A DNA stretch of 64,000 bases, from assembly GCF_038003085.1 (NCBI RefSeq), contig NZ_JBBOOM010000001.1, positions 3,038,001 to 3,102,000 on the forward strand. Reading direction: 5' to 3'. Below the pieces are notes generated by a model. That model was not told where the DNA came from and searched no databases. It saw only the letters and a program-made list of their open reading frames with translations. The stretch's first letter is position 1; the number at the start of each line of letters is the position of its first letter. The position numbers and the translations under genes are program-made. Of this stretch, positions 11,639-23,556 are shown in pieces. The stretch comes from Psychrobacillus sp. FSL K6-2836 (GTDB lineage: Bacteria; Bacillota; Bacilli; Bacillales_A; Planococcaceae).

Positions 11639-11678
11639 GGCAAAGAAAAACGACATGTTTTTCTTTGCCTATTTTTGT
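11639..11678 (+). terminator. Intrinsic terminator of the purine operon
   Basis: A perfect 13-bp stem, GGCAAAGAAAAAC (11639-11651) against 11657-11669, with loop GACAT, followed by TATTTTTG. It lies 10 nt after purD. The rest of the gap to yerA (11679-11971) is AT rich, with an imperfect hairpin (GTTGAT/ATCAAC near 11873-11896) but no promoter I can name. Confidence 0.9.
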
Positions 11679-11971
11679 GGTGGGTTCAAGATCCAATTTC
11701 CTAATTTTTCTATAAGATTTCCTTGAAATTAAAATTCAATACTTTGCTTTACTAAAGCACTATGCTAATATTATTTTTATGAGAGTCAATTTCATAATTA
11801 CTGATATCATTAAATAACCCAGACGTTAAGTTGATTTTATATACGATTATTTACTGAAACAAAGTGGGTTTCGTTGATTGGATTGGATATCAACTTTGTT
11901 CGGATTTCACTACTAAATACTCTATTATGAAATCGATTTATGAGTAAACAAATGAAAGGAGAATGGATGGT

Positions 11972-13702
11972 ATGCAATATCCCATTTGGAAGATTGAAGA
12001 AATAAGGCATCAGCTCGATGTGGTCAATGGAACGCAGTCACCAGATATTGTTATTACTAATGCAACGTTTCTGCATAGTCATTTAAAGAAATGGATTACA
12101 GGAAACATCTGGATTGTAAAAGATCGAATTGTTTATACAGGTTCTGAGATGCCATTAATTTCTGAACAAACAGAGGTATATGATGCAACAGGTCAAAAAA
12201 TAGTACCTGGTTATATTGAGCCTCATGTACATCCATTCCAGCTTTATAATCCACAAACATTCGCAGACTATGCTGCTCAATTAGGAACGACAACATTTAT
12301 CGCAGATAACTTAACATTTTTCTTGATGCTTGAAAATAAGAAAGCGTTTTCATTAATAGATGAACTACAAAAAAGGCCATTTTCTTTTTATTGGTGGGCA
12401 CGTTTTGATTCTCAAACGGAGTTAGAGAATGAAGAAGAATTGTTTACTTCAAAAACGGTTGGAGAATGGATAAAGCGTCATGATGTCATAATGGGCGGTG
12501 AGTTGACAGGTTGGCCACGCTTACTTTCAGGTGATGATCAAATGCTTTATTGGCTGCAGCAAGCTAAGACAAATGGTATGAAAATTGAAGGGCATTTTCC
12601 TGGAGCCTCTGAGCGCACGCTTGCAAGGATGCGTTTATTAGGAGCAGATGGAGATCATGAGGCGATGACCATTGAAGAAGTGGAGCGGCGTATTCTTCAT
12701 GGGTATGCGGTAACACTCCGTCATTCGTCGATACGTCCAGATTTACCACAACTATTAAAGGATATTTTAGAAAAAGATCTTCATATTTTTGATCATTTAA
12801 TGATGACGACAGATGGAGCAACTCCTTCGTTTCATGTGGATGGAGTTATGGATAAATGCATTCAAGTCGCACTAGATGCAGGAGTGAAACCGATAGATGC
12901 ATATTTGATGGCATCCTTTAATGTGGCGAAATACTATAATTTGTCCAATTTACATGGCGTAATTGCAACGGGACGTTTTGCAAATCTCAATTTCTTAAAG
13001 GATGAGCAAAGTCCTGTCCCATTAAGTGTGTTATCCAAAGGAGTATGGTTGAAGAAAGAGCAACAAAAGACTAGAGCATTAGAGCCAATTGACTGGTCTC
13101 CTATGCCAGACTTAAACTTGTCGTTTGATGTATCAGAAGCAGACTTTCAGTTCTCGATACCGTTTGGAATAGAAATGGTAAATGATGTAATTACTAAACC
13201 CTATTCCATCTCATTTGATACAACCGACATCGAGCTATCAAAAGATCACGACGAAAGTTTTCTATTGTTAATAGACCGTAAAGGGAAATGGAAGGTATCC
13301 ACACTTATTAAAGGTTTTGCAACTTCTTTAATGGGCTTCGCCTCCTCGTACTCTAATACAGGAGATATTATTTTAATCGGTAAGAACAAGAAAAGCATGC
13401 AACAAGCCTTTCGCGAAGTAAAAAAAATGAACGGTGGAATTGTCGTTGTAGAGGATGAACAAGTCATTTGTTCTATTGAGCTCCCAATAGGTGGGGTACT
13501 TTCTAATAAGTCAGTAGAAGAATTGATAGAAGAGGAGCTAGTGTTAAAAAAAGAACTAGCTAATAGAGGATTTAAGCATGGGGATGCGATTTACACATTG
13601 TTATTTCTTCAAGCAACACACTTACCATATGTAAGGGTTACGCAAAGAGGAATTTTTGATGTGATGAAAAAACAAGTATTATTTCCAGCATTAATGAGGT
13701 AG
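11972..13702 (+). CDS. yerA: YerA-type adenine deaminase-like amidohydrolase
   Basis: 576 residues. It belongs to the AdeC-like amidohydrolases, which deaminate adenine to hypoxanthine for salvage; the YerA branch is less well tested, so the substrate is inferred. The metal-binding HxH lies in PGYIEPHVHPF (about residues 73-83), and the adenine-deaminase C-terminal domain is seen as GFASSYSNTGD and LPIGGVLSNKSVEE. In AdeC the first motif usually reads D-x-H-V-H; here it is E-P-H-V-H. AAAGGAG (11955-11961) gives proper spacing only to ATG 11972, not to ATG 11963. Its position right after purD fits a purine-related role. Confidence 0.85.
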   Translation: MQYPIWKIEEIRHQLDVVNGTQSPDIVITNATFLHSHLKKWITGNIWIVKDRIVYTGSEMPLISEQTEVYDATGQKIVPGYIEPHVHPFQLYNPQTFADYAAQLGTTTFIADNLTFFLMLENKKAFSLIDELQKRPFSFYWWARFDSQTELENEEELFTSKTVGEWIKRHDVIMGGELTGWPRLLSGDDQMLYWLQQAKTNGMKIEGHFPGASERTLARMRLLGADGDHEAMTIEEVERRILHGYAVTLRHSSIRPDLPQLLKDILEKDLHIFDHLMMTTDGATPSFHVDGVMDKCIQVALDAGVKPIDAYLMASFNVAKYYNLSNLHGVIATGRFANLNFLKDEQSPVPLSVLSKGVWLKKEQQKTRALEPIDWSPMPDLNLSFDVSEADFQFSIPFGIEMVNDVITKPYSISFDTTDIELSKDHDESFLLLIDRKGKWKVSTLIKGFATSLMGFASSYSNTGDIILIGKNKKSMQQAFREVKKMNGGIVVVEDEQVICSIELPIGGVLSNKSVEELIEEELVLKKELANRGFKHGDAIYTLLFLQATHLPYVRVTQRGIFDVMKKQVLFPALMR

Positions 13703-13715
13703 GGGGACGTAGGTT

Positions 13716-14774
13716 GTGTTCAAACAATGGGGAATTTTATTGGCCGCTAGTGTACTTCTTGTAGCTTGTTCCGATAAAGAGGAAGGACAAGAAGAAGTAA
13801 ATCCAGTAGAAGAGATAATAGAAGAAGTTGTGGAAGAAGTAGAAGTGCCAGAAGTGGAAGCTGTGGTGCCGTTTATAGCACCTTTTACTGGTGTTGGTTC
13901 AGAAACAGAATTGACACAAAGACCAGTACTAGTCACTATAAACAATCATCCGCTCGCACGTCCACAGTCGGGAATTGCAAAAGCGGATATCATTTACGAA
14001 ATGTTAGCAGAAGGCAATGTAACAAGATTTTTAGCAGTGTATCAAAGTGAAATTCCAGAAAAACTTGGTCCTGTTAGAAGTGCTAGAGATTACTTCGTTG
14101 ACATCGCCAAAGGGCTGGATGCATTTTATATTGCACATGGATATAGTCCAGATGCTCAAAAAATGCTGAAAGCGGGAGTAGTTGATAACATAAATGGGAT
14201 GCAATACGACGGTATATTATTTAACCGATCAAGTGAGCGAAAAGCTCCGCATAATTCGTATATTTCAAAGGATAATGTTTTAGCAGGTGCAGAAAAAGTA
14301 GGGGCTTCGATGGAAATTAATAAAATACCAAAATTCTCTTTCTTTGAATCCTTTGAAGGGATAAAAATTGGTAATCCGGTATCTAGTTTTTCTATCCATT
14401 ATGGCTCGGGCTCCTCTTTTGAAAATAAATATACGTATATTTCCGATGAAGGTATATATATAAGAGAGACTGCTGGAGTTCTAACAATAGACAAAGAGAC
14501 AGAAGAACCTATTAAAATTGCAAATATAATTTGTATGGAAATGCCTCATAAAGTTATTGATAGTTCTGGTCGACTTCAGTTATCTTTAAGTGATGGGGGA
14601 AGAGCTTATATTTTTCAAGCGGGTATTATGAGAGAAATCGAATGGGAAAATATCGATGGAATTCTCATGCCGATGGAAAATGGAGTTCCTGCTAAACTAG
14701 TACCTGGACAGACTTGGATCAGTTTTATACCAACAAGTCCTGGATTAGAGGAAATGGTAACTTATTTGCCTTAA
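13716..14774 (+). CDS. yerB: YerB-family lipoprotein (DUF3048)
   Basis: 352 residues starting at GTG 13716, with GGGGG 9 nt upstream. The N-terminal signal peptide ends in the lipobox LVAC, so the protein is a membrane-anchored lipoprotein. A glutamate-rich linker (about residues 23-50) is followed by the DUF3048 region, recognised by RPVLVTINNHPLARPQSGI and GPVRSARDYF. Function in Bacillus is unknown. Synteny (yerA-yerB-yerC-pcrB) supports the name. Confidence 0.88.
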   Translation: MFKQWGILLAASVLLVACSDKEEGQEEVNPVEEIIEEVVEEVEVPEVEAVVPFIAPFTGVGSETELTQRPVLVTINNHPLARPQSGIAKADIIYEMLAEGNVTRFLAVYQSEIPEKLGPVRSARDYFVDIAKGLDAFYIAHGYSPDAQKMLKAGVVDNINGMQYDGILFNRSSERKAPHNSYISKDNVLAGAEKVGASMEINKIPKFSFFESFEGIKIGNPVSSFSIHYGSGSSFENKYTYISDEGIYIRETAGVLTIDKETEEPIKIANIICMEMPHKVIDSSGRLQLSLSDGGRAYIFQAGIMREIEWENIDGILMPMENGVPAKLVPGQTWISFIPTSPGLEEMVTYLP

Positions 14775-14856
14775 TACTTAGATGTTTATATGAGACAAGT
14801 GAAAATGCAGAGACGAAATAACATAGCCGATTTAAAGAAAGAGGAGGATGACCGTA

Positions 14857-15174
14857 ATGCAAATTGAGAAAATAAAAGGAAATCAAACAGAGCAACTATT
14901 TAAAGCGGTATTAGAATTAAAAAATATGGAAGAATGCTATCGATTTTTTGATGATCTATGTACGATAAGTGAAATTCAATCCTTGGCGCAGCGTTTCGAG
15001 GTAGCTCATTTATTGCGCTTGAAAAAAACATATGAATCTATAAAAAAAGAAACTGGGGCAAGTACTGCAACAATATCACGCGTAAGACGTGCATACGACT
15101 ATGGTAATGGTACCTACGATGAAATGTTAGGACGTCTATATCCAGAAGAAAATCCGGCACCAACGATAAAGTGA
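14857..15174 (+). CDS. yerC: YerC, TrpR-related small DNA-binding protein
   Basis: 105 residues with a helix-turn-helix of the TrpR/YerC-YecD type; MEECYRFFDDLCT and GASTATISRVRR are diagnostic. It is probably a transcription regulator, but its targets are not shown here. The GAGGAGG site (14841-14847) abuts ATG 14848 and lies 9 nt before ATG 14857. The latter also gives the MQI opening known in B. subtilis YerC, so it is preferred. Confidence 0.9.
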   Translation: MQIEKIKGNQTEQLFKAVLELKNMEECYRFFDDLCTISEIQSLAQRFEVAHLLRLKKTYESIKKETGASTATISRVRRAYDYGNGTYDEMLGRLYPEENPAPTIK

Positions 15175-15179
15175 AACTT

Positions 15180-15204
15180 CAATCAGTGGTGTTTTCACTG
15201 ATTG
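15180..15204 (+). terminator. Possible terminator hairpin after yerC
   Basis: A 9-bp stem CAATCAGTG (15180-15188) / CACTGATTG (15196-15204) with a 7-nt loop lies 5 nt after the yerC stop. There is no following T run, so it may be only an RNA-end-protecting hairpin. Confidence 0.4.
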
Positions 15205-15221
15205 TAAATGGAACTCAAGCA

Positions 15222-15422
15222 AAAAACGCCGCGTCGTGCGGCAATGCTTAAGTGACCAACATCCTGTTGGCCCGAGGCTCGCAGGAAGCGAGTCACATAG
15301 ACGAAGTCACACGACGTGGGGCTTTTCGTCTATTGTTCTACGACGGGCTTTTACGGGCAGTTATCAACCACTTTCGCTTTGTTGTTTCAGCTAAACGTTG
15401 TTGTGGAAGTTATACTGCCCGT
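15222..15422. repeat. GC-rich multi-hairpin structured element
   Basis: This non-coding stretch stands out by GC content. An outer stem CCGCGTCGTG (15229-15238) pairs with CACGACGTGG (15310-15319). Inside, GTGAC (15252-15256) pairs with GTCAC (15292-15296) and encloses two hairpins, CCAACA/TGTTGG and CTCGC/GCGAG (15278-15282 with 15288-15292). A second block follows: ACGGGCAGT (15353-15361) with ACTGCCCGT (15414-15422). On the minus strand the first block ends in TTTTTT, which could terminate transcription. It matches no riboswitch class I know. A dispersed repeat element is my inference. Confidence 0.55.
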
Positions 15423-15483
15423 TAATGCGGGATTAAAGAATAGGAAGAAAAATATAAGTTTTCAAAATATGTAAGAACATGTA

Positions 15484-15512
15484 CTGAACAGCGATGTCTG
15501 TTCAGTTTTTTT
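15484..15512 (+). terminator. Intrinsic terminator upstream of pcrB
   Basis: CTGAACAG (15484-15491) / CTGTTCAG (15498-15505) with loop CGATGT and a run of seven T. It isolates pcrB from the yerABC region and the structured element. Confidence 0.85.
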
Positions 15513-15520
15513 GTTATAAT
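15512..15520 (+). promoter_or_regulatory. Extended -10 promoter of pcrB-pcrA-ligA-camS
   Basis: TGTTATAAT is an extended -10 (TGnTATAAT) located immediately after the upstream terminator and about 36 nt before the pcrB ATG. No good -35 is visible at 17 bp, as is usual for extended -10 promoters. It would serve the four-gene run. Confidence 0.55.
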
Positions 15521-15555
15521 GGATAAATGTTAACTAACGAGATGTAGGTGAAAAA

Positions 15556-16245
15556 ATGGAATATAAAGATTGGCGACATATATTTAAGTTAGATCCCGCT
15601 AAAACTATAGATGCAGAGGCACTTGAACTGGTATGCGAATCTGGTACAGATGCGATTATAATCGGGGGATCAGATAATGTAACGCTTGACAATGTGATAG
15701 ATTTGTTAATGCGTATTAGAAGATATGCAGTGCCTGTGGCGTTAGAGGTATCTACGATTGAATCTATTACGCCTGGATTTGATTATTATTTTATACCGAG
15801 TGTGTTAAATAGCTCCGAAACGAAGTGGGTAAAGGATTTACATCATGCAGCTACCAAAGAGTTTGGGGAAGTTATGAATTGGGATGAAATTATATCAGAG
15901 GGGTATTGTATTTTAAATCCTGATTGCAAAGCAGCAAAACTAACAAATGCAGTGAATCCAGGCAGTGAAGAAGATATCATAGCATATGCAGAAATGGTGG
16001 AGCATTTGTTCAAATTCCCTATATTCTACATGGAATATAGTGGGATGTATGGCGATGTAAATACAGTAAAAAAAGTGAAGGAACGTTTAAAAAACACAAG
16101 GCTATTTTATGGTGGGGGTATTCAAACAGAGGAGCATGCAAGACAAATGGCTACCTATGCAGATACAATCATCGTAGGCAATCAGATATATGACAACTTA
16201 GCAGAAGCGTTAAGGACAGTTCAGGCTGTAAAGAACATTGAGTAA
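15556..16245 (+). CDS. pcrB: Heptaprenylglyceryl phosphate synthase (PcrB)
   Basis: 229 residues, a TIM-barrel prenyltransferase of the GGGP-synthase family. In Bacillales it joins heptaprenyl diphosphate to glycerol-1-phosphate to make an archaeal-type ether lipid. Identifying segments are [11 protein letters not shown] near the start, [10 protein letters not shown] (about residues 35-44), EYSGMYGD near residue 158 and the phosphate-binding [11 protein letters not shown] near residue 180. It precedes pcrA, as in Bacillus. Confidence 0.95.
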   Translation: MEYKDWRHIFKLDPAKTIDAEALELVCESGTDAIIIGGSDNVTLDNVIDLLMRIRRYAVPVALEVSTIESITPGFDYYFIPSVLNSSETKWVKDLHHAATKEFGEVMNWDEIISEGYCILNPDCKAAKLTNAVNPGSEEDIIAYAEMVEHLFKFPIFYMEYSGMYGDVNTVKKVKERLKNTRLFYGGGIQTEEHARQMATYADTIIVGNQIYDNLAEALRTVQAVKNIE

Positions 16246-16298
16246 ATATTGGAACTACGATATGATGGAACAAATGTTCTAAAGAAAGGAAGTGCACT

Positions 16299-18527
16299 AT
16301 GGAAATCATCGCGAAAAACTTATTGAATGGTATGAATAAAGAACAAGAAGAAGCCGTGAAGACAACAGAAGGTCCACTTCTTATTATGGCAGGTGCGGGT
16401 TCTGGAAAAACACGTGTATTAACACATCGAATCGCATATTTAATCGTTGAAAAGGAAGTATATCCATCGAAAATTTTAGCGATCACCTTTACAAACAAAG
16501 CAGCAAGAGAGATGCGAGAACGTATAGATGGCTTATTAGGACCAGGAACTGGGGAAAGAATGTGGGTATCTACATTTCACTCCATGTGCGTACGTATATT
16601 AAGAAGAGATATTGATCGAATTGGATATACAAAAAACTTTTCGATACTGGATACAAGTGACCAATTGACAGTTATTAAAAATGTACTAAAAGAACAAAAT
16701 ATTGATTCGAAGCAATATGACCCTCGCTCGATGCTAAATGCCATCAGTGGTGCCAAAAATATTTGTATCGATTCGGATATGTATCGTGCACAGATGAATG
16801 AGATGAATCCGTTTGAAAAGACGGTTGCCAATGTGTATCAAAGTTATCAAAAAAAGTTGAGAAAGAACCAATCCCTTGATTTTGATGATTTAATCATGCT
16901 CACGTTGACATTGTTCAAACGAGTTCCTGACGTACTTGAATTTTACCAAAACAAGTTTCAGTATATCCATGTAGATGAATATCAGGATACGAACAAAGCG
17001 CAGTACGAGTTAGTGCAGATGCTGGCTAAAAAGTTCAAAAATATTTGTGTCGTTGGTGACTCGGATCAATCGATTTATCGCTGGCGTGGAGCAGATATTC
17101 AGAATATCCTATCGTTTGAAAAGGATTACCCAAATGCAAAAGCGATTATGTTAGAACAAAACTATCGTTCTTCTCAAAGAATCTTACAGGCGGCAAATGA
17201 CGTCATTGGAAATAACACGAGTAGATATCCGAAGGTTTTACGAACAGAGAATCTAGAAGGGGAAAAGCTCGAGTTATTCCGTGCGATGAATGAGCATCAG
17301 GAAGCACAATATGTTGTACAAAAAATTCAAGAATTAATGGAATTAGAAAATCGTACATTGAATGATTTCGCCATTTTGTATCGCACGAATGCTCAATCCC
17401 GTGTGATGGAGGAAGTACTTGTTAAATCTAATATGGCCTATACAATTGTTGGTGGCACAAAGTTCTATGATCGCAAAGAGATTAAAGATTTACTTGCATA
17501 CTTACGTTTAATAGCCAATAACGATGATGATCTATCACTTGCTCGAATTATTAATGAGCCTAAACGAAATATCGGAGCTACATCCTTTGAACGTATGGCG
17601 CTCTATGCACTGGACCAAGATCGCTCGATTTTAGATGCATTAAATGAAGTCGACTTTATGGGGATACCAGCTCGTGCTGTAAATTCTGTTATTCAATTCC
17701 AAGGGCTAATCAATAACTTGACCCAAATGCAGGAATTTTTGTCTGTCACAGAAATTGTTGAGCAAGTGCTTGATAAAACGGGCTACCGTACGATGCTAAA
17801 AAATGAAAAGACTATTGAAGCGGAGAGTCGCTTAGAAAATATTGAAGAGTTTCTATCTGTCACGAAAGCATTTGAGGAAAAGAGTGAGGACAAGTCGTTA
17901 GTTGCATTTTTAACAGATTTAGCTCTTATCTCCGATATAGATAAATTGGATGAAGATGAAGATATATCTAAAGGAAATATTATTTTAATGACGATGCATG
18001 CGGCAAAAGGCTTGGAATTTCCAGTTGTATTTATCATCGGAATGGAAGAAAATATCTTTCCACATTCACGCTCACTTGGTGATGATGATGAAATGGAAGA
18101 GGAACGACGCCTGGCTTATGTAGGAATCACCCGAGCTGAAGAAAGACTTGTGATTACTTGTGCGCAGTCCCGAACTATATTTGGTCGTGGCAGTTTTAAT
18201 AGCCCATCTCGTTTTATCCAAGAAATTTCAGATGATATTATAGAGGTCGTTGGTTGGACTAAAGACATTGGCAAAAATCCTGAAAGACATGCAAAAGCTA
18301 TTGGTAATACTCGTAAAGCAGTAGTAACTCGACCGGCATATAATGAATCTGGTGGAGAGAAAATGGGCTGGCAGGTTGGAGATAAAGCGGCTCATAAAAA
18401 ATGGGGCGAAGGTATGGTTGTCAGTGTTCGTGGCGAAGGTGAGAATACCGAGCTAGATATTGCATTTCCAAGTCCTACGGGTATTAAGCGTCTACTCGCT
18501 AAATTTGCCCCAATTGAAAAAGTATAA
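16299..18527 (+). CDS. pcrA: ATP-dependent DNA helicase PcrA (UvrD/Rep family)
   Basis: 742 residues, an SF1A 3'-5' helicase used in rolling-circle plasmid replication, repair and displacement of stalled RNA polymerase. The Walker A motif AGAGSGKTR lies at about 31-39, motif [10 protein letters not shown] near 225-232 and motif [17 protein letters not shown] near 250. The motif IV-VI segments [12 protein letters not shown] and [15 protein letters not shown] are intact. The C-terminus has the Tudor-like RNA-polymerase-binding segment with [15 protein letters not shown]. It lies 18 nt before ligA. Confidence 0.97.
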   Translation: MEIIAKNLLNGMNKEQEEAVKTTEGPLLIMAGAGSGKTRVLTHRIAYLIVEKEVYPSKILAITFTNKAAREMRERIDGLLGPGTGERMWVSTFHSMCVRILRRDIDRIGYTKNFSILDTSDQLTVIKNVLKEQNIDSKQYDPRSMLNAISGAKNICIDSDMYRAQMNEMNPFEKTVANVYQSYQKKLRKNQSLDFDDLIMLTLTLFKRVPDVLEFYQNKFQYIHVDEYQDTNKAQYELVQMLAKKFKNICVVGDSDQSIYRWRGADIQNILSFEKDYPNAKAIMLEQNYRSSQRILQAANDVIGNNTSRYPKVLRTENLEGEKLELFRAMNEHQEAQYVVQKIQELMELENRTLNDFAILYRTNAQSRVMEEVLVKSNMAYTIVGGTKFYDRKEIKDLLAYLRLIANNDDDLSLARIINEPKRNIGATSFERMALYALDQDRSILDALNEVDFMGIPARAVNSVIQFQGLINNLTQMQEFLSVTEIVEQVLDKTGYRTMLKNEKTIEAESRLENIEEFLSVTKAFEEKSEDKSLVAFLTDLALISDIDKLDEDEDISKGNIILMTMHAAKGLEFPVVFIIGMEENIFPHSRSLGDDDEMEEERRLAYVGITRAEERLVITCAQSRTIFGRGSFNSPSRFIQEISDDIIEVVGWTKDIGKNPERHAKAIGNTRKAVVTRPAYNESGGEKMGWQVGDKAAHKKWGEGMVVSVRGEGENTELDIAFPSPTGIKRLLAKFAPIEKV

Positions 18528-20549
<2,022 letters not shown>

Positions 20550-20562
20550 GGGAGTGGCGAAC

Positions 20563-21699
20563 ATGACCAAAAAACAAATAGGCATGTTGACACTGGCTTT
20601 ATTACTTACGGTCTCTGGTTGTGCTCCTTCTTTGGGTGACGAAACAAAGGTTATACAAAATACGGAAGAAGAAGAGACCAAAACAGTAATAATTCCGAGT
20701 TTACAGCTAGACGAAACATATTACCGAACATTATTACCTTATGAGGAAAGCGCAAGTAGAGGATTAGTCTTATCTAATTTATCTACTAAATACGATATGA
20801 AGGAAGTAGAAAACGGCCTTCTTCGTCTATCTCAAAATGAGTTTTCGCCGGATAAGTATTTGTTCCAGGAAGGGCAGTACTTAGATACGAGCACCCTAAA
20901 GGATTGGCTAGCTAGAAGCAATCAAGAAGAAGGCGGGTTAAATCCAAGTGATGAGGGCTTAGTTGGAGAAGAAAAGGCCAAAAAAGCACCAGTCTATATA
21001 ACTCATATCGTGGAACAAAATTATTTAGAAAAGAAAGATAATGCAGTAAGTCTATCCGGAATTTCTATAGGTTTGGCATTAAACTCGACGTATTACTATA
21101 CGAAGGAAGACTATGGTGCAACTTATGAAGAGAAACTGACACAGGCTCAAATTGAAGAGAATGGTAAAAGGATTGCGGAAGAAGTAGTTACACGTTTACG
21201 CAAAATGGATGGTCTTGCGGATATTCCAATTGTAGTAGGCTTGTTCAAGCAAAATAGCAGGAATGCAGTTGTTCCAGGAACATATTTTACGTATAGTACA
21301 GCACCAGCAGGGAAAAATGTGTCTGATTGGAAGGCTATTGACGAAGAATATGTTCTATTCCCTACAGCGGACTCTCAAGAAAAGTATCGCGATTTAGATA
21401 CAATTTTCCGTAACTTCAAACAGGATGTAGAAATGTACTTTTCCAATTACACGAGTATTATTGGGACAGGCTATTTTAAAGACAAACAGCTTCAAAAGTG
21501 GACGATCACTATTCCTATTCAGTTTTACGGAACTGCAGAGGTAATTGGATTTACACAGCATCTAGCTGTCTTGGTAAAGGATCATTTTAATCCTTCGATG
21601 AATATCGAAGTACAAGTGAATTCCTTAGATGGTGCTGAAGCATTGCTTGTGAAAAAACCTGGTGATGAAGAGGCAATTGTGCATATATACTCACAATAA
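20563..21699 (+). CDS. camS: CamS-family sex pheromone lipoprotein
   Basis: 378 residues. The signal peptide ends in the lipobox VSGC, so the protein is a lipoprotein. The body matches the CamS family (YerH of B. subtilis), whose cleaved signal peptides act as pheromones in enterococci and staphylococci; here such a role is not shown. ATG 20563 is chosen since AAGGGAG (20548-20554) overlaps the upstream GTG 20554. Synteny pcrB-pcrA-ligA-camS is conserved in Bacillales. Confidence 0.93.
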   Translation: MTKKQIGMLTLALLLTVSGCAPSLGDETKVIQNTEEEETKTVIIPSLQLDETYYRTLLPYEESASRGLVLSNLSTKYDMKEVENGLLRLSQNEFSPDKYLFQEGQYLDTSTLKDWLARSNQEEGGLNPSDEGLVGEEKAKKAPVYITHIVEQNYLEKKDNAVSLSGISIGLALNSTYYYTKEDYGATYEEKLTQAQIEENGKRIAEEVVTRLRKMDGLADIPIVVGLFKQNSRNAVVPGTYFTYSTAPAGKNVSDWKAIDEEYVLFPTADSQEKYRDLDTIFRNFKQDVEMYFSNYTSIIGTGYFKDKQLQKWTITIPIQFYGTAEVIGFTQHLAVLVKDHFNPSMNIEVQVNSLDGAEALLVKKPGDEEAIVHIYSQ

Positions 21700-21779
21700 G
21701 CAATGGGTACTCTCTGTTCAAGCAGAGTGAAAAATGATATGATATTTCTTATGGTTACTTGAATTCGGAGGTGTTATAA

Positions 21780-22070
21780 ATGGCGGAATTAACAAAAGAA
21801 GAAGTAAAGCACGTTGCGCATCTTGCAAGACTTGCAATTACGGAAGAAGAAGCAGAAAAGTTTGCACTTCAACTAGGAGCAATCACAGAATTTGCTGATC
21901 AATTAAAAGAATTGGATACAACAAATGTAGAACCTACTACACATGTCCTACCATTGGTAAATGTGCTTAGAGATGACGTCGCTACTAAAGGGCTAGATCG
22001 TGAAAAAATGATGTTGAATGTGAAAGAACAAGAAGCTGGTCAAGTAAAAGTACCATCAATTATGGACTAA
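21780..22070 (+). CDS. gatC: Asp/Glu-tRNA amidotransferase subunit C (GatC)
   Basis: 96 residues; the small stabilising belt of the GatCAB complex, which converts Glu-tRNA(Gln) to Gln-tRNA(Gln) where glutaminyl-tRNA synthetase is absent. VKHVAHLARLAITEEE and the C-terminal VLPLVNVLRDD are typical. GGAGG precedes the ATG. An 80-nt gap after camS carries a small CTCTG/CAGAG hairpin, suggesting a separate promoter. Confidence 0.95.
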   Translation: MAELTKEEVKHVAHLARLAITEEEAEKFALQLGAITEFADQLKELDTTNVEPTTHVLPLVNVLRDDVATKGLDREKMMLNVKEQEAGQVKVPSIMD

Positions 22071-22091
22071 TAGATGTAAGGAGGGAAAATC

Positions 22092-23555
22092 ATGACGTTA
22101 TTTAATCGCTCAGCGAAAGAACTACAAGCGCTTGTACATAGTAAAGAAGTTTCTTTAGTAGATTTAACAAACGAAGCTTTTGAACGTGTAGAAAAACTTG
22201 ATGGCGAGGTAGAAGCCTTCTTAGCTTTAAATAAAGAAAAAGCATTAGAAACAGCTACACAATTAGAAAAAATTCCTTTTGAAGAACGTGGGCCATTATT
22301 TGGTTTACCAATCGGAGTAAAGGATAATATCGTAACAGAAGGATTAGAAACTACTTGTGCAAGTAAAATTTTACAAGGGTTCAATCCTATTTATGATGCA
22401 ACGGTTGTGAAAAAGTTACGCGAGGCTGGTATGATTACAATCGGTAAATTGAATATGGATGAATTTGCAATGGGGTCTTCCAATGAAAATTCAGCATATA
22501 AAACAACTAAAAACCCATGGTCATTAGACCGTGTACCTGGTGGTTCTTCAGGTGCATCAGCAGCAGCAGTAGCAGCTGGTGAAGTACCATTCTCATTAGG
22601 TTCAGATACAGGTGGATCTATTCGTCAACCAGCATCCTATTGTGGTGTTGTTGGGATGAAACCAACATATGGACGTGTTTCACGTTTCGGACTTGTAGCG
22701 TTTGCATCTTCTTTAGATCAAATTGGTCCAATCACTCGTAACGTGGAAGACAATGCTCTACTTTTAGAAGCAATTTCTGGAGTTGATGCTAATGACTCTA
22801 CTTCTGCAGACGTTGAAGTTCCTAACTTTGCTGCTGCTTTAACTGGAGACATTAAAGGTCTTCGTATTGCCGTGCCTAAAGAATATTTAGGAGAGGGTGT
22901 AAGTGAAGCAGTTCGTGGGTCTATAATGGATGCGTTGAAAGTACTAGAAGCACAAGGAGCAACTTGGGAAGAGGTTTCATTGCCACATTCTAAATATGCT
23001 TTAGCTACATACTATATTCTTTCATCTTCAGAGGCTTCTTCAAATCTTTCTCGTTTTGATGGAATTCGTTATGGTTACCGCGCTGAGAACGTTGAAAACT
23101 TATTGGATCTTTATAAAGAAACTCGTGCACAAGGATTTGGTGACGAAGTTAAACGTCGTATTATGCTTGGGACTTATTCGTTAAGCGCAGGAACGTACGA
23201 TGCTTACTATAAAAAAGCACAGCAAGTTCGTACACTTATCAAACAAGATTTCGATAAAGTATTAGAGGACTATGATGTAATTGTCGGACCAACTGCACCA
23301 ACTCCAGCATTCAAAATTGGAGAAAACGTAGAAGATCCTTTAACGATGTATGCAAACGATATTTTAACAATTCCGATTAACCTTGCAGGTGTACCAGCAA
23401 TTTCTATCCCTTGTGGATTTGAAGATGGGTTACCACTAGGGCTACAAATTATCGGAAATTATTTTGACGAATCAACAATTTATCGCGTAGCGCATGCTTA
23501 CGAGCAAGCTACTGATTTCCATAAACAAACTCCTCAAATTTGGGAGGGAAAATAA
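22092..23555 (+). CDS. gatA: Asp/Glu-tRNA amidotransferase subunit A (GatA)
   Basis: 487 residues, an amidase-signature glutaminase that supplies ammonia to GatB. The Ser-cisSer-Lys triad is visible: Lys77 in PIGVKDNI, Ser152 in [11 protein letters not shown] and Ser176 in [10 protein letters not shown]. The order gatC-gatA-gatB is the Bacillus one, and only one base separates its stop from the gatB start. Confidence 0.97.
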   Translation: MTLFNRSAKELQALVHSKEVSLVDLTNEAFERVEKLDGEVEAFLALNKEKALETATQLEKIPFEERGPLFGLPIGVKDNIVTEGLETTCASKILQGFNPIYDATVVKKLREAGMITIGKLNMDEFAMGSSNENSAYKTTKNPWSLDRVPGGSSGASAAAVAAGEVPFSLGSDTGGSIRQPASYCGVVGMKPTYGRVSRFGLVAFASSLDQIGPITRNVEDNALLLEAISGVDANDSTSADVEVPNFAAALTGDIKGLRIAVPKEYLGEGVSEAVRGSIMDALKVLEAQGATWEEVSLPHSKYALATYYILSSSEASSNLSRFDGIRYGYRAENVENLLDLYKETRAQGFGDEVKRRIMLGTYSLSAGTYDAYYKKAQQVRTLIKQDFDKVLEDYDVIVGPTAPTPAFKIGENVEDPLTMYANDILTIPINLAGVPAISIPCGFEDGLPLGLQIIGNYFDESTIYRVAHAYEQATDFHKQTPQIWEGK

Positions 23556-23556
23556 C

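Noticed and set aside
11860..11905. Purine riboswitch upstream of yerA
   Set aside because: There is an imperfect hairpin, but the conserved purine-aptamer loops are not found.
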